This document shows, one piece after another, positions 54,765 through 64,000 of a DNA stretch of 64,000 nucleotides. Below the pieces are notes generated by a model. That model saw nothing but the letters and a program-made list of their open reading frames with translations. It searched no databases and had not been told where the DNA came from. The translations under genes were made by a program, and so were the position numbers. Source of the stretch: Ctenosaura bakeri (lineage: Eukaryota > Chordata > Lepidosauria > Squamata > Iguanidae); the NCBI GenBank assembly GCA_948474755.1, contig CAOLHI010001314.1, forward strand, positions 62,001 through 126,000. Direction: 5' to 3'. The first letter of the stretch is position 1; each line of letters starts with the position of its first letter.

Positions 54765-55505
54765 CCTGAAAAGATTTTTGATACCAAACTGGGAGAGGTT
54801 GCTAACACACCAGAGGATAGGAGCAAATTTCAATACAACCTTGACAGGTTGGAGAGCTGGGCCAAAGCGAACAAAATGAATTTCAACAGAGAGAAATGTA
54901 GGGTCCTGCACTTGGGCAGAAAAAATGAAAGTCACAAGTATAGGATGGGGGACGTGTGGCTGGATAGCAGCATGTGTGAAAAGGATCTAGGAGTCTTGGT
55001 AGATCACAAGCTGAACATGAGCCAGCAGTGTGATGCGGCAGCCAAGAAAGCCAATGCGATTCTTGGTTGCATCAATAGGAGTATGGTGTCTAGATCGAGG
55101 GAGGTAATGGTACCACTCTGTTCTGCATTGGTTAGGCCTCATCTGGAATACTGTGTCCAGTTCTGGGCACCTCAATTCAAGAAGGATGTCGACAAGCTGG
55201 ATCAGAGCTGTCCCTGTATTATGGACTTGCAAGGAGACATCTTTCACAGAGGTGGGCATCCTGTGGCCCATTCCGGGTGGTGTCACTGGGGGGTTGCAGG
55301 GGGAGCAGACCACACCGGGTTAGAGCTGTCCAGCAGTGGAATCTGCTGCCTCCATGGAGTGTGGTGGAATCTCCTCCTTTGGAGGTTTTTAAGGAGAGTC
55401 TGGATGGCCATCTGTTGGGAATGCTTTGATGGGTGTTCCTGCATAGCATGGGGTTGGACTGGATGGCCTCTGGGGTCTCTTCCAATTCTATGATTCTATG
55501 ATTCC
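54765..55505 (+). mobile_element. CR1 LINE 3' region
   Basis: The frame is open over the end of the RT domain: DRLESWAKANKMNFNREKC, HLGRKNESHKYRMGD, KDLGVLVDHKLNMSQQ, then ALVRPHLEYCVQFWAPQFKK. At about 55206-55320 unrelated sequence replaces part of the C-terminus. CR1 resumes with CTGTCCAGCAGTGGAATCTG and ends in GGTTGGACTGGATGGCCTCT and ATTCTATGATTCTATGATT, the CR1 3' octamer repeats. Confidence 0.88.
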
Positions 55506-57197
55506 CCATGGGCATTCTAACCACATGTGTTGAATTTGTCCAGCAAGCTGTGGACAAATTTTTATAAATACATGAAGGGTGAACAGGACATAAAGAACAC
55601 CTATGTGTAACTTTCAACACATTTTATTTTGCCAAAGCAGAAATAGATCTGCACAGAGAAGAAATCCAAAAGTTCTTCCACCCCCACCCCCACCCCCAAC
55701 TCTTTTAATTCTTGGAAGACTAAGCTCTCAAAAACTGTTAAAGCTGGATCTGTGGGAGGAGGGGGCATAAACTGGGAAGGTATTTGGAAACTCATATCTG
55801 AAGATTTAGACCCCATCCCTCCAAAGATATGACATAATTTGATATTTCTGAAAAACTAAAATATGACATAAGTATTTGCTGAATGGGTAATGGGATATGC
55901 AGAGGATTAATAGCCAAATTGCATTTGCACTGCTTTTAACTAAACTGTATTTTCTATTATCATACATTTAATTGTATTTTGACATGTGTGTGCCTAGCTG
56001 TATTGCTTTTTCTCCCTGTCAATCATGCCAGCCATTTTGAGTCCCAGGTGTGGGAAAAGGATGGGGTAGGAAAAAAATGGAGCCTCACTTAGCGCTGATG
56101 TTTGTTTTATTACAGTTTCATTACAATTAAATCTTATCTTTTTGCAAACGTTTTTGGGGCCTAATGTTTTCATACAAATATGCATGCATGCATAGTTTTA
56201 GACTGTTTCAACTTTAAATTTTGAAATATTCAAAAGTAAAGTTTAATACTTTCCTTCCCAGCTATGATCCTGACAAAAGTCAGAATTTTAGTTAGGCTTG
56301 GAAGAAAAACTTCCACTGGTGCCATTAGCAGTTTGTGAGGTTTGGGTTATGTTTGCTTGTTTTAAAGTCTTAATGCAGTAGAGGGATTTAATTAATATTG
56401 AAGCTGAGAGGGAAAAGTTAAATTTCCTCTTTATGGATTCAGTGGTTTCAATGAAATGGTACAGAGACATCTAGGATTTTAAAAAAAATCAAAATAGCCT
56501 TTGGTTGGGCTCCAAAACATAAAAAACTAGCTTACACACCTGGCATTGCCCGAGATTTTATTTTCTCAAAAAATACTTGTTAGAATGATTTGAGATCCTG
56601 TGTCTCTAATTCTGTCTTGTCCAGTACCTGTAACTTTTCCCCATATTCCCCAATCCAATCTGTATTCAAAGTTATTAACATACAGAGGTTGGGTTCCTGA
56701 GTGAATACAGTGCCCTCCTCCTTGCTGCTAGGCCTCATCTCCAGCCTATTAAAGACAGACACAGTTGACTGAGGCCCAAGAGATCTCTGGCTGAGAATTT
56801 TAAAGGCCTTTTGCTCTTCTCCGAGATGCCTTTCGTTCTCCTTTGCAGAGCCATGAAGTTGAACTCAGCCGTGCTCTGAGATCATCTCTGACCTGTTTTT
56901 CAGTCAGTTCCTCTTCTACATGGCCTTATCCAGTCATTGTGAGTGATTTCTATTTTATGCCAATTAAACATAGCTGCCAATATATATATATTTTGCCAAT
57001 CAGACTGTCAGGATAGTGGGAGACGAAGGAACATCAACGAGAGGCAAAGGACCAGTAGCAGGTTGGGCAAGGCTGGTCAGACTGTCTGGTTCTCCTCCAA
57101 ACCATCCCAGTATCTGGACAGTAATGTGAGTGGAATAGGAAAGTTTTAACCAGTTGCCTTCTTTGGCCTGAAATTTGATGCTCTGTAATTTGCTATA
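55506..57197. other. Unassigned intergenic stretch
   Basis: Contains a CCACCCCCACCCCCACCCCC run near 55679-55698 and a (TA)n near 56981. No gene or repeat recognised. Confidence 0.35.
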
Positions 57198-57363
57198 GGC
57201 CATTTCCGCACTAGATTGTTATAGCGCTATGATTCCACTTTCAACCTCCTATGGAATCCTGGGGTTTGCAATTTCGGGAGGGGCTGGAAACTGCAAACCC
57301 CAGGATTCTATAGGAGGTTGAAAGTGGAATCATAGCGCTATAACAGTCTAGTGCAGAAATGTC
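57198..57363. mobile_element. Fold-back MITE
   Basis: GGCCATTTCCGCACTAGATT ... AGTCTAGTGCAGAAATGTC with TATA on both sides. Both arms carry the same variant CAACCTCCTAT instead of CAACATCCTAT. Confidence 0.87.
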
Positions 57364-57742
57364 TATAGACTTGAGGTGTGTTAACAATTAACAGCGATAT
57401 TAATTGGCATTTTAGACACTCAGGGCTCATCAAACAACCTTGCTTTAGAGTTGTTTATTCTGCTCTGCTCCTGTTTATAATCAGTAGGTGCAAAGAGGAG
57501 GACGCTGCTAACGTGAAAGATGTCTTTGAGAAGAACCTAGGATGTAACAGGGTCGTGTAGACTCAGGACCTTAAGGGTCAGATAGAATGTAATACGTATA
57601 CAAGCCGTGAATCTGCTAATGCTGGTGCATGAATCTTTTTTTCTCTGTAAGCATTTAAAGAATGGTATAAGAAGGGAAGCCTGAAAGAATAAATCTTCCT
57701 TCCTTCCTTTCTTGGATGGGTCCTTTGGCCAAAGAAACTTGT

Positions 57743-57921
57743 GGCCGTTTCCGCACTAGCCTGTTATAGCGCTATGATTCCACTTGCAACATCCTATGGA
57801 ATCCTGGGGTTTGCAGTTTCGGGAGGGGCCGGCCGGCCCCTCCCGAAACTGCAAACCCCAGGATTCCATAGGATGTTGCAAGTGGAATCATAGCGCTATA
57901 ACAGGCTAGTGCGGAAATGGC
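57743..57921. mobile_element. Fold-back MITE, near-perfect palindrome
   Basis: Two arms of about 88 bp meet at GGCCGGCCGGCC (about 57827-57838). The arms differ by about one base, and both carry CACTTGCAAC where other copies read CACTTTCAAC. Flanks suggest a TGT duplication. Long hairpin, no coding content. Confidence 0.9.
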
Positions 57922-58340
57922 TTGTGTGTGTCCATCTGTCTTTCTTTTCCTTCTCTTTTCTACCTTCCTATCTTGTGTTTGGGGGTTCATGCCAGCTCCG
58001 TGGCCACCTGGGGATCCGGTGAAGTGTGCTTTGTTTATCCACCCTAACAGCCTTATATTCTTTTAAATCTCTGGTTAAAATGACCTAGGCTTGTCTGTAA
58101 CTTTGTAAGTGCTAAGTCATGCCTGAAGCGAAGTGCCTTCATGAATGGGATATCTTTTGTCATTCTGTTTGTTTGCTGAATAAAAACTTTTCTTTCTAAA
58201 GATCTCCTCTGTCCATGCGCTCTCTCCATGTGCCTTGCATGTTTGCACATGCGGGTAGAATTCCCCTCGCCCACAGAGGGTCGGAGAGGAAAGTCTATGC
58301 ATTCAGAGGTGTGAGTCTAGAAATCTTTCCTTGGTAGCTT

Positions 58341-58347
58341 CCTTCCT

Positions 58348-58399
<52 letters not shown>

Positions 58400-58400
58400 T
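58341..58400. repeat. (TTTC)n microsatellite
   Basis: About fourteen TTTC units, likely grown from the poly(T) of the L1 fragment that starts at about 58400 on the minus strand. Confidence 0.9.
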
Positions 58401-59345
58401 TATTAAGTAAAAATGGAGAAAAAAAGAACACAAATCAAACATACAAAAAACACATTCACAGAAACCTCAACAAACATCCTCACCACACATGAGTAAAACA
58501 AAAACTAACAAAACATAACTAGAAATTGGTTCCCGCCTTTGGCCATTTCCGCACTACACTCTTATAGTGCGATTATTCCACTTTCAACATCCTATGGAAT
58601 CCTGGGATTTGCAGTTTCCCGGTCCTCCCGAAACTGCAAACCCCAGGATTCCATAGGATGTTGAAAGTGGAATAATTCCGCTATAAGAGGTAGTGCAGAA
58701 ATGGCCTTTGTTGCAAATGGTTCGTATTAGGTAAAGATGTACACCTAACTATTGAATCATTCATTTATCTCTCAGTTATTAATTGTTGCTAATCATTTAT
58801 CATTTTAGTTAGCTAACTAAATTTTTCAGATTCATAAATAATTGTTAACTTATTCTAGATTAGTTTATGCTAATGAGCAATCATCAAAAGATAATCAGCT
58901 ATATAAAAAATAACATTTTAAAACAACAGAGTACCGTATATCTTCTAAATTTAATTTATACTTCTTATGTAGAAATATAAATTTTAAGTTTGAAAACCTA
59001 TTATCATCAGATCGCCTTCATTCTTTTTCAAAAAATCAACCTGCTGCTTCCATTCAGACAAAAATTAATTTTCTGTTCTGCTTTTTATGCTGTGCATAAG
59101 ATTGTCCATTTCAACAATTCTCAGCAGTCTGTTTAGCCATTTGTCCAGTGTTGGTAAATCTGATTTTTTCCAGTACTTTGCATATACTTATCTTGATGCT
59201 AACACTATGTTGTACTAGTTTAGGGTGCTTCTTATCCAGTGTTGTATCTTTTCAGACTCCTAACAGATATAATTCATGCTTTTTGTTTTGCATCATTTTT
59301 CTATCTTCAGAACTGTTTAGCTTTATTGCATGTCCACTGCATATG
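58401..59345 (-). mobile_element. L1 fragment split by a fold-back MITE
   Basis: The TATTAAGTAAAAATGGAG start on the + strand looks like an L1 3' tail reversed. Further in, minus-strand sequence resembles degenerate L1 ORF2 C-terminal coding (for example around 59100-59220). Interrupted at 58541-58706. Confidence 0.5.
58541..58706. mobile_element. Fold-back MITE with TTT duplication
   Basis: GGCCATTTCCGCACTACACT ... TAGTGCAGAAATGGCC, flanked by TTT. Both arms share CTCTTATAG in place of CTGTTATAG. Confidence 0.87.
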
Positions 59346-59363
59346 ATATAAGGAGCTAACATA

Positions 59364-60012
59364 CAGTCAGCCCTCCACATTTGCAGGTTTCACTTTTGAG
59401 GATTTGATTATTCACAGATTATTTGCTGCTGCTGTTGCTGCTGCTCTGTGCCATTTTTTAATAGGGACTGCCAGCCTCATGAGACTGAGAAACTGCAAAT
59501 GAGGCTTGGAAGTCCCTTTTAAAAATGGTGTGGGGCAGCAGCAGAGGTGGCAGTCAGCCCCACCAGCCCCCCACTTCTAGCTTGTGAAGGAACCCTGATG
59601 CCTCAAGGAATCCATGGTGGGTTAGCCCTGGTGGTGCAGTGGTTAAATGCCAGTACTGCAGCCACAAGGTTGTGAGTTTGATCCTGCCGGGCTCCAGGTT
59701 GATTCAGCCTTCCATCCTTCCGCAGGTCGGTAAAATGAGTACCCAACTTGTTGGGGGCAATTAGCTAAAACACATTGTAAACCATACATGCTATTTGTAA
59801 TGTATAATGTATTTCATGTTGTTCGCCACCTTGATCCGTGTGGAGAGGCGGGATACAAATAAATAAATATTAATATATTATTATTAATATTAATATGGTG
59901 ATCATACTTTTTTGTGTTTAAAGATGGTTTGGGAAGGCCTAGAATTATTCAGTTTTTCCACTTTCATGGGGGTCCTGTGCCCCTAATCCTAGCGAATGTA
60001 GAAAGATGACTG
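59364..60012. mobile_element. Tigger/pogo-like MITE, copy 3, split by a SINE
   Basis: Left end CAGTCAGCCCTCCACATTTG after TA; right end GAATGTAGAAAGATGACTG. The interior matches the two other copies. A tRNA-derived SINE lies at 59624-59893. Confidence 0.72.
59624..59893 (+). repeat. tRNA-derived SINE
   Basis: GCCCTGGTGGTGCAGTGG (A box), GTTGTGAGTTTGATCCTG (B box), GAGAGGCGGGATACAAATAA tail. Lacks the TAGCTGATAAGCGG block, which seems deleted. Confidence 0.85.
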
Positions 60013-60615
60013 ATGTCGGCATGCCCTCCATATTATAACAATGGGATATGTAGTTCAGTGTAAGGTAGAAGGTTGCTTGCAACCAAAGCCTAGGAACCAG
60101 AGGCCGTTAGGTAAACCAAAGCTAGGAATGCACTGACAAGCTCTACCAAGCTCTCACTGCTTCAAGTTCTCTTGAAAGAGGGAGGGGGAAGGATGGGATT
60201 CTTAAAGTATTTGCAATTGCTTTTGAACATTAGTCCTCTCACTGAAGTCTTGTACGATGTATCTCACTCCAAATAAAGAGTGTTTCTGCACTGCACTATT
60301 TGTGTGTGTGAATTCAGTTCCTGACAGAGTGAACTGTAGTCCTGACACTTCCAACATTTAGCCTTTGTCTCTTTATACATTTTTGCCGATCCCTCTCCCA
60401 GTAGGTTCCTACTGAGTTACTGCATGATGGAGATTTAAAATCCATAGGTGGTGGCAGCTAGATGATCTCCAGGGGCAAGGGTTCCATCTCCTACTCAAGA
60501 GCATGAGACAGTGTTGAGTAAGAGAGCCCTTCCGCTCACAGAAGGTCAGGAAAGGAACTGCTGGGGCAAGAAGCAACTGAGATATATAGTTAATCCTTAA
60601 ACTGAACACTACTTT
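60013..60615. other. Unassigned, possible LTR remnant
   Basis: An AATAAA at 60274-60279 followed by a short GT-rich stretch resembles an LTR R/U5 region, but no convincing ends were found. Confidence 0.35.
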
Positions 60616-62113
60616 TGTTACTGTGGTTCAGACCTAGGCGTTGATAGCACTAGATATGTCTTTTGATATCAAATAATTTGACCTTTTGCTGGCACCCTGG
60701 CTCATGTGTGCAAGGGTCCCCCAACACAAGAAGCAGCTGTTAATGGCAGGGATTTCCAACTTCCCCTCTCAGGCGGGCATTTCAAAAGCCTTGGTCGATT
60801 GCTCTGAGACCTGGCTTGCAGATTCATTTTGTTTTACAATGATGCCGGATTTGCGCCAATGACTAACAAGGCCATGTTAAGTGCTCCCCAATTTGCACAT
60901 TGGCCACACTATTGATCTACCAGCGTTAATCCGATAGCAGCAGTTCAGACTCTTTTCCAAGCCTTTGTCCAGTACAAAACTTGCTTTGTTCTCAACGTTT
61001 ATGGTCTGGCCCTCAGGCACAATTTTTGCTATATAAACCGTTAGTTTTGAGAGTTCACTGCCTGATTTTCGAATTTCATCCCGCCTTGCTGTCGGTTTGT
61101 GTGGCAAATTCCTCTCAGCAAACAGCGCTGAGCTGTCTTTTTCTCCAGCTTTCCAGGACTACAAGATCAGGTGTCGTATTGCCTACCCTTAAGATCTCCT
61201 TTTCCTTTCCTTTTATTATTTTTAAGTTAGCAGTGTGTCTGTTTGTCTTATATATTGCTTTTCAATAAAAATATTAACTGGTTTATTCTGAAAACTGCCT
61301 GGCTCATTGACCTGCCTCTGTAGAATCATAGAATCATAGAAATTCAGAGTTGGAAGAGACCACACAGGCCATCCAGTCCAACCCCCTGCCATGCAGGAAC
61401 ACCCTCAAAGCACTCCCGACAGATGGCCATCCAGCCTCTGCCTAAAAACCTCCAAGGAAGGAGACTCCACTACACTCCGAGGCAGCAGATTCCACTGCCG
61501 GACAGCCCTGACTGTCAGGAAGTTCTTCCTGAGGTTCAGGTGGAATCTCCTTTCCTGCAGCTTGAATCCATTGCTCCTTGTCCTCGTCTCTGGAGCAGCA
61601 GAAAACAAGCCTTCTCCCTCCTCTACGTGGCATCCCTTCAAATATTTAAACATGGCTATCATGTCCCCTCTTAACCTTCTCTTCTGTAGACTAAACATCC
61701 CCAGCTCCCTAAACTGCTCCTCATAGGGCTTCATGGCTTTCAAAACCTTCACCATTTTGGTCAACCTCCTCTGGACATGCACCAGTTTGTTGATATCTTT
61801 CTTGAATTGACGTGCCCAGAACTGGACACAGTATTCAAGTTGGGGTCTAACCAAAGCAGAGTAGAGTGGTACCAGTACCACCCTCGATCTAGACACCATA
61901 CTCCTATTGATGCAGCCGAGAATTGCATTGGCTTTCTTGGCTGCCGCATCACACTGCTGACTCATGTTCAGCTTGTGGTCTATGACATTGGGCGAAAGAC
62001 CCCCGCTAAAGTTATCCTGCCTCTTGTTAGCCAGCAAGTGTGCTCCAGTTAATTTCCCCATTTGTGTTAGATATTTGGGTGTCCCTTCCAGGACCCCGAG
62101 ATACAGGGTAACA
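60616..62113 (+). repeat. Solo LTR copy C, interrupted by CR1
   Basis: Same family as 34700 and 42658, opposite orientation. It begins TGTTACTGTGGTTCAGACCT and ends GAGATACAGGGTAACA, with a 4-bp duplication CTTT (60612-60615, 62114-62117). TATAAA lies at 61032-61037 and AATAAA at 61264-61269. A CR1 is inserted at about 61321-61981, after which the LTR resumes with GACATTGGGCGAAAG. This copy is more diverged than A and B. Confidence 0.8.
61321..61981 (-). mobile_element. CR1 LINE 3' region inside the LTR
   Basis: The minus strand encodes, without a break, HKLNMSQQCDAAAKKANAIL, ALVRPQLEYCVQFWARQFKK and the end RQRLDGHLSGVL, then the 3'UTR with GGTTGGACTGGATGGCCTGT and terminal TTCTATGATTCTATGATTCT (61321-61342 reversed). 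The open frame of about 190 codons suggests it is fairly young. Confidence 0.88.
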
Positions 62114-62761
62114 CTTTCTGTCTCTTTCTGTTACATGCTATCACCAAGAACTATGGAGAAAGGCTAATCCGGGGAGTCCTCGTGCAACATGTAAAGTGAA
62201 AGATGCCTGCGAAGAGAGAGCGGTGGAACCTCTCCGGGAACCAGCGTCTACACTCAGGACGGTGCTTCTTCACCAGAGCAGACCTCTGATGGATGGTGAG
62301 CAGAGTGGGCAGATTGTCCTGATCCAGAATAACCTGCTCTGTTTCCCTGGGCTGGTTGTGAATACCACACTCCTCCTATTAATCATCTCTGGCCTATGAA
62401 TGTGGATTCAAGCACTCTCTTCTGAGACATGTGTAATTCATCCTCCCGATTTTATATCTTCTGAAGGTTTTGTAAACATCCTTTCCCTAGAAATGTTATT
62501 TTTGTGTGTGCAGAAAATGCTGCTTCCTATGCAAAAAATCCTTCTTTCTGTCCAAACCAACCCCGAGTACATTTTAGGCAGGTTAAGCCCTGAGGTATAA
62601 AGATTGTTTCACCACAACAGCGGTTTCATTTGCGACGGCAGTACCTTGAGGGCCGCAGAATTCTTATCTCTGATTCAGATCTGTTTCTGAGGATACTTCA
62701 GGCACCTTTAGATTCTGCATTTATGTGAACAATGGTACCAAGTCAGAGTTATGCCTTTTTA

Positions 62762-62763
<2 letters not shown>
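62114..62763. other. Unassigned intergenic stretch
   Basis: No gene or named repeat seen. Confidence 0.35.
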
Positions 62764-62812
<49 letters not shown>

Positions 62813-63090
62813 TTATTTGTATCCCGCCTCTCCACATGGATCGAGGCGGCAAACAACGTGAAGTACATTATACATTACAAATAGCATGTATTTCTATACC
62901 GCTTATCAGGTAAGTGCTCTCTAAGCGGTTTACAATGTGTTTTTAGCTAATTGCCCCCAACAAGCTGGGTACTCATTTTACCAACCTGTGGAAGGATGGA
63001 AGGCTGAGTCAACCTGGAGCCCGGCAGGATCGAACTCACAACCTTGTGGCTGCAGTACCGGCATTTAACCACTGCGCCACCAGGGTTCCC
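62764..63090 (-). repeat. tRNA-derived SINE with (AAT)n tail
   Basis: The minus strand starts at about 63090 with CCCTGGTGGCGCAGTGG, then B box GGTTGTGAGTTCGATCCTG, ACCGCTTAGAGAGCACTTAC and GATAAGCGGTATAGAAAT. The tail is an AAT repeat at 62764-62812. Confidence 0.88.
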
Positions 63091-63485
63091 AATAGGTGGG
63101 TCAGAAGTAAGGATGTATTTCTTCGTTAAGTTTCTCCTCAAAGAAAGCACCAAGTAATTTCAGCAATTTTCTTCTTGCTGTGAGAAAACCTTTGAAAATC
63201 TCAGTTTTCAAATCCTACTTATTCTGAGCAAAATTCACACTGGTCGTTTTGTTCATAAAACAAGTTTCTTCTGTGCAAGAAACATTTTCTATGCAGAAAA
63301 TAAGGACAAATATTATTTTATGCACATGAAATAATATTTCTATACAGATATTGTATATTCTTCAGAGAAATAATATTTCTATATTGAAGTGTATTTTTGT
63401 GCAAACCAAGTCCCCAATTATGGCATCGTCTACACAGGAAGCAGCTTGTTCTGTACAGAAAATGACATTCCTGCATAGAAATGTT
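63091..63485. other. Unassigned intergenic stretch
   Basis: AT-rich, with several short direct repeats of the type ATAATATTTCTAT (about 63340, 63369). No gene. Confidence 0.35.
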
Positions 63486-64000
63486 ATATTTTTTTAATTA
63501 AAATTTTCAATGAAAAAAACAGTAAAAAAAACCCTTCCCCACTTGCAGACATCAATTTTCCCAGTTGAATCTGAGTTTAACATTCCGTTCCATATAAACA
63601 TTCAGTTCCATACATTGTCTCTGTTTTACAACAATCGTAAACTATTACTTTTAGCTTACATTTAACTATCTACATTTTATCTTTTATCACCTCATTTTGC
63701 CTTCCTTCTTTCTCATAGCCTTCTTTCTTTTCCCCTATTTCATTCTTTCTTCCAGTTCAATACCTCTCGCCATTCTCTTTCAAAGCCCTGGATTGGCTTA
63801 TTTTTAAGTGAAAAAGTTAGCTTTTCTGTCGCTACCATATCCAGGACTTTGACTTTCCATTCTCTTATATCAATATATTTTCCTTCCTTCCAGTGTTGAG
63901 CATAAGTCAATCTTGCTGCAGTTATTATAGATAACAATGTCTTTTGATGAAATCTTATTTCTCTTTGTTGCCCTAACATATTCAACAAATAAAATTCTGG
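63486..64000 (-). mobile_element. L1 3' end, continuing past the window
   Basis: The 3' A-rich tail lies at about 63486-63535 (as T and A runs on the + strand). The minus strand encodes L1 ORF2 residues LLSIITAARLTYAQHWKEGK and WKVKVLDMVATEKLTFSL, open to the window edge. Confidence 0.78.

Noticed and set aside
57480..57560. Possible short exon after a CAG (TAGGTGCAAAG...)
   Set aside because: No donor consensus, no recognisable protein and no neighbouring exon.
57922..58320. Possible LTR with AATAAA near 58179
   Set aside because: A TG...CA pair with duplication could not be found, and no second copy occurs in the window.

Overview
The window looks like euchromatic DNA of a reptile, most likely a squamate (lizard or snake). 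The evidence is one intron-split vertebrate gene, LUC7L, plus a repeat mix typical of squamates: BovB, CR1, L1, SPIN-like hAT, DIRS, tRNA- and 5S-derived SINEs and several MITE families. There is no bacterial content. The species call is inference from repeat content.

Region 1 (1 to about 9.3 kb) is the 3' half of LUC7L on the + strand. Four coding exons (567-655, 1217-1246, 3875-4045, 7349-7490) join in phase and encode the C-terminal RE/RS tail of this U1 snRNP-associated splicing factor, ending in REAGEI. The 3'UTR follows. No other host gene was recognised in the remaining 54 kb. In mammals the alpha-globin cluster lies next to this end of LUC7L, but no globin exon was seen here.

Region 2 (9.7-46.9 kb) is layered transposons. 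The main items are: a DIRS retrotransposon (copy 1, 16782-22835) nested in a 5'-truncated L1 that has a clean 16-bp target duplication; two SPIN-like hAT elements with 8-bp duplications; about fifteen copies of a fold-back MITE with GGCC-type ends and probable 3-bp duplications; two CpG-rich MITEs with similar ends; and solo LTRs of two families nested in one another and in a BovB remnant.

Region 3 (46967-53053) is DIRS copy 2, in the same orientation and nearly identical to copy 1. Both are transcribed from the - strand in the order Gag-like ORF, RT/RNase H/methyltransferase-like ORF, tyrosine recombinase. They have inverted terminal repeats and an internal complementary region that spells out the joined ends of the circular intermediate. 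Copy 2 has open RT and recombinase frames. Each copy has a different single-base break in Gag, and copy 1 also has one in RT.

Region 4 (53.1-64 kb) holds more L1, CR1, MITE, SINE and LTR copies, including a third copy of the main LTR family split by a CR1, and runs into an L1 at the window edge. The main result is the pair of very young, nearly intact DIRS elements and what their differences show about how they move and break.
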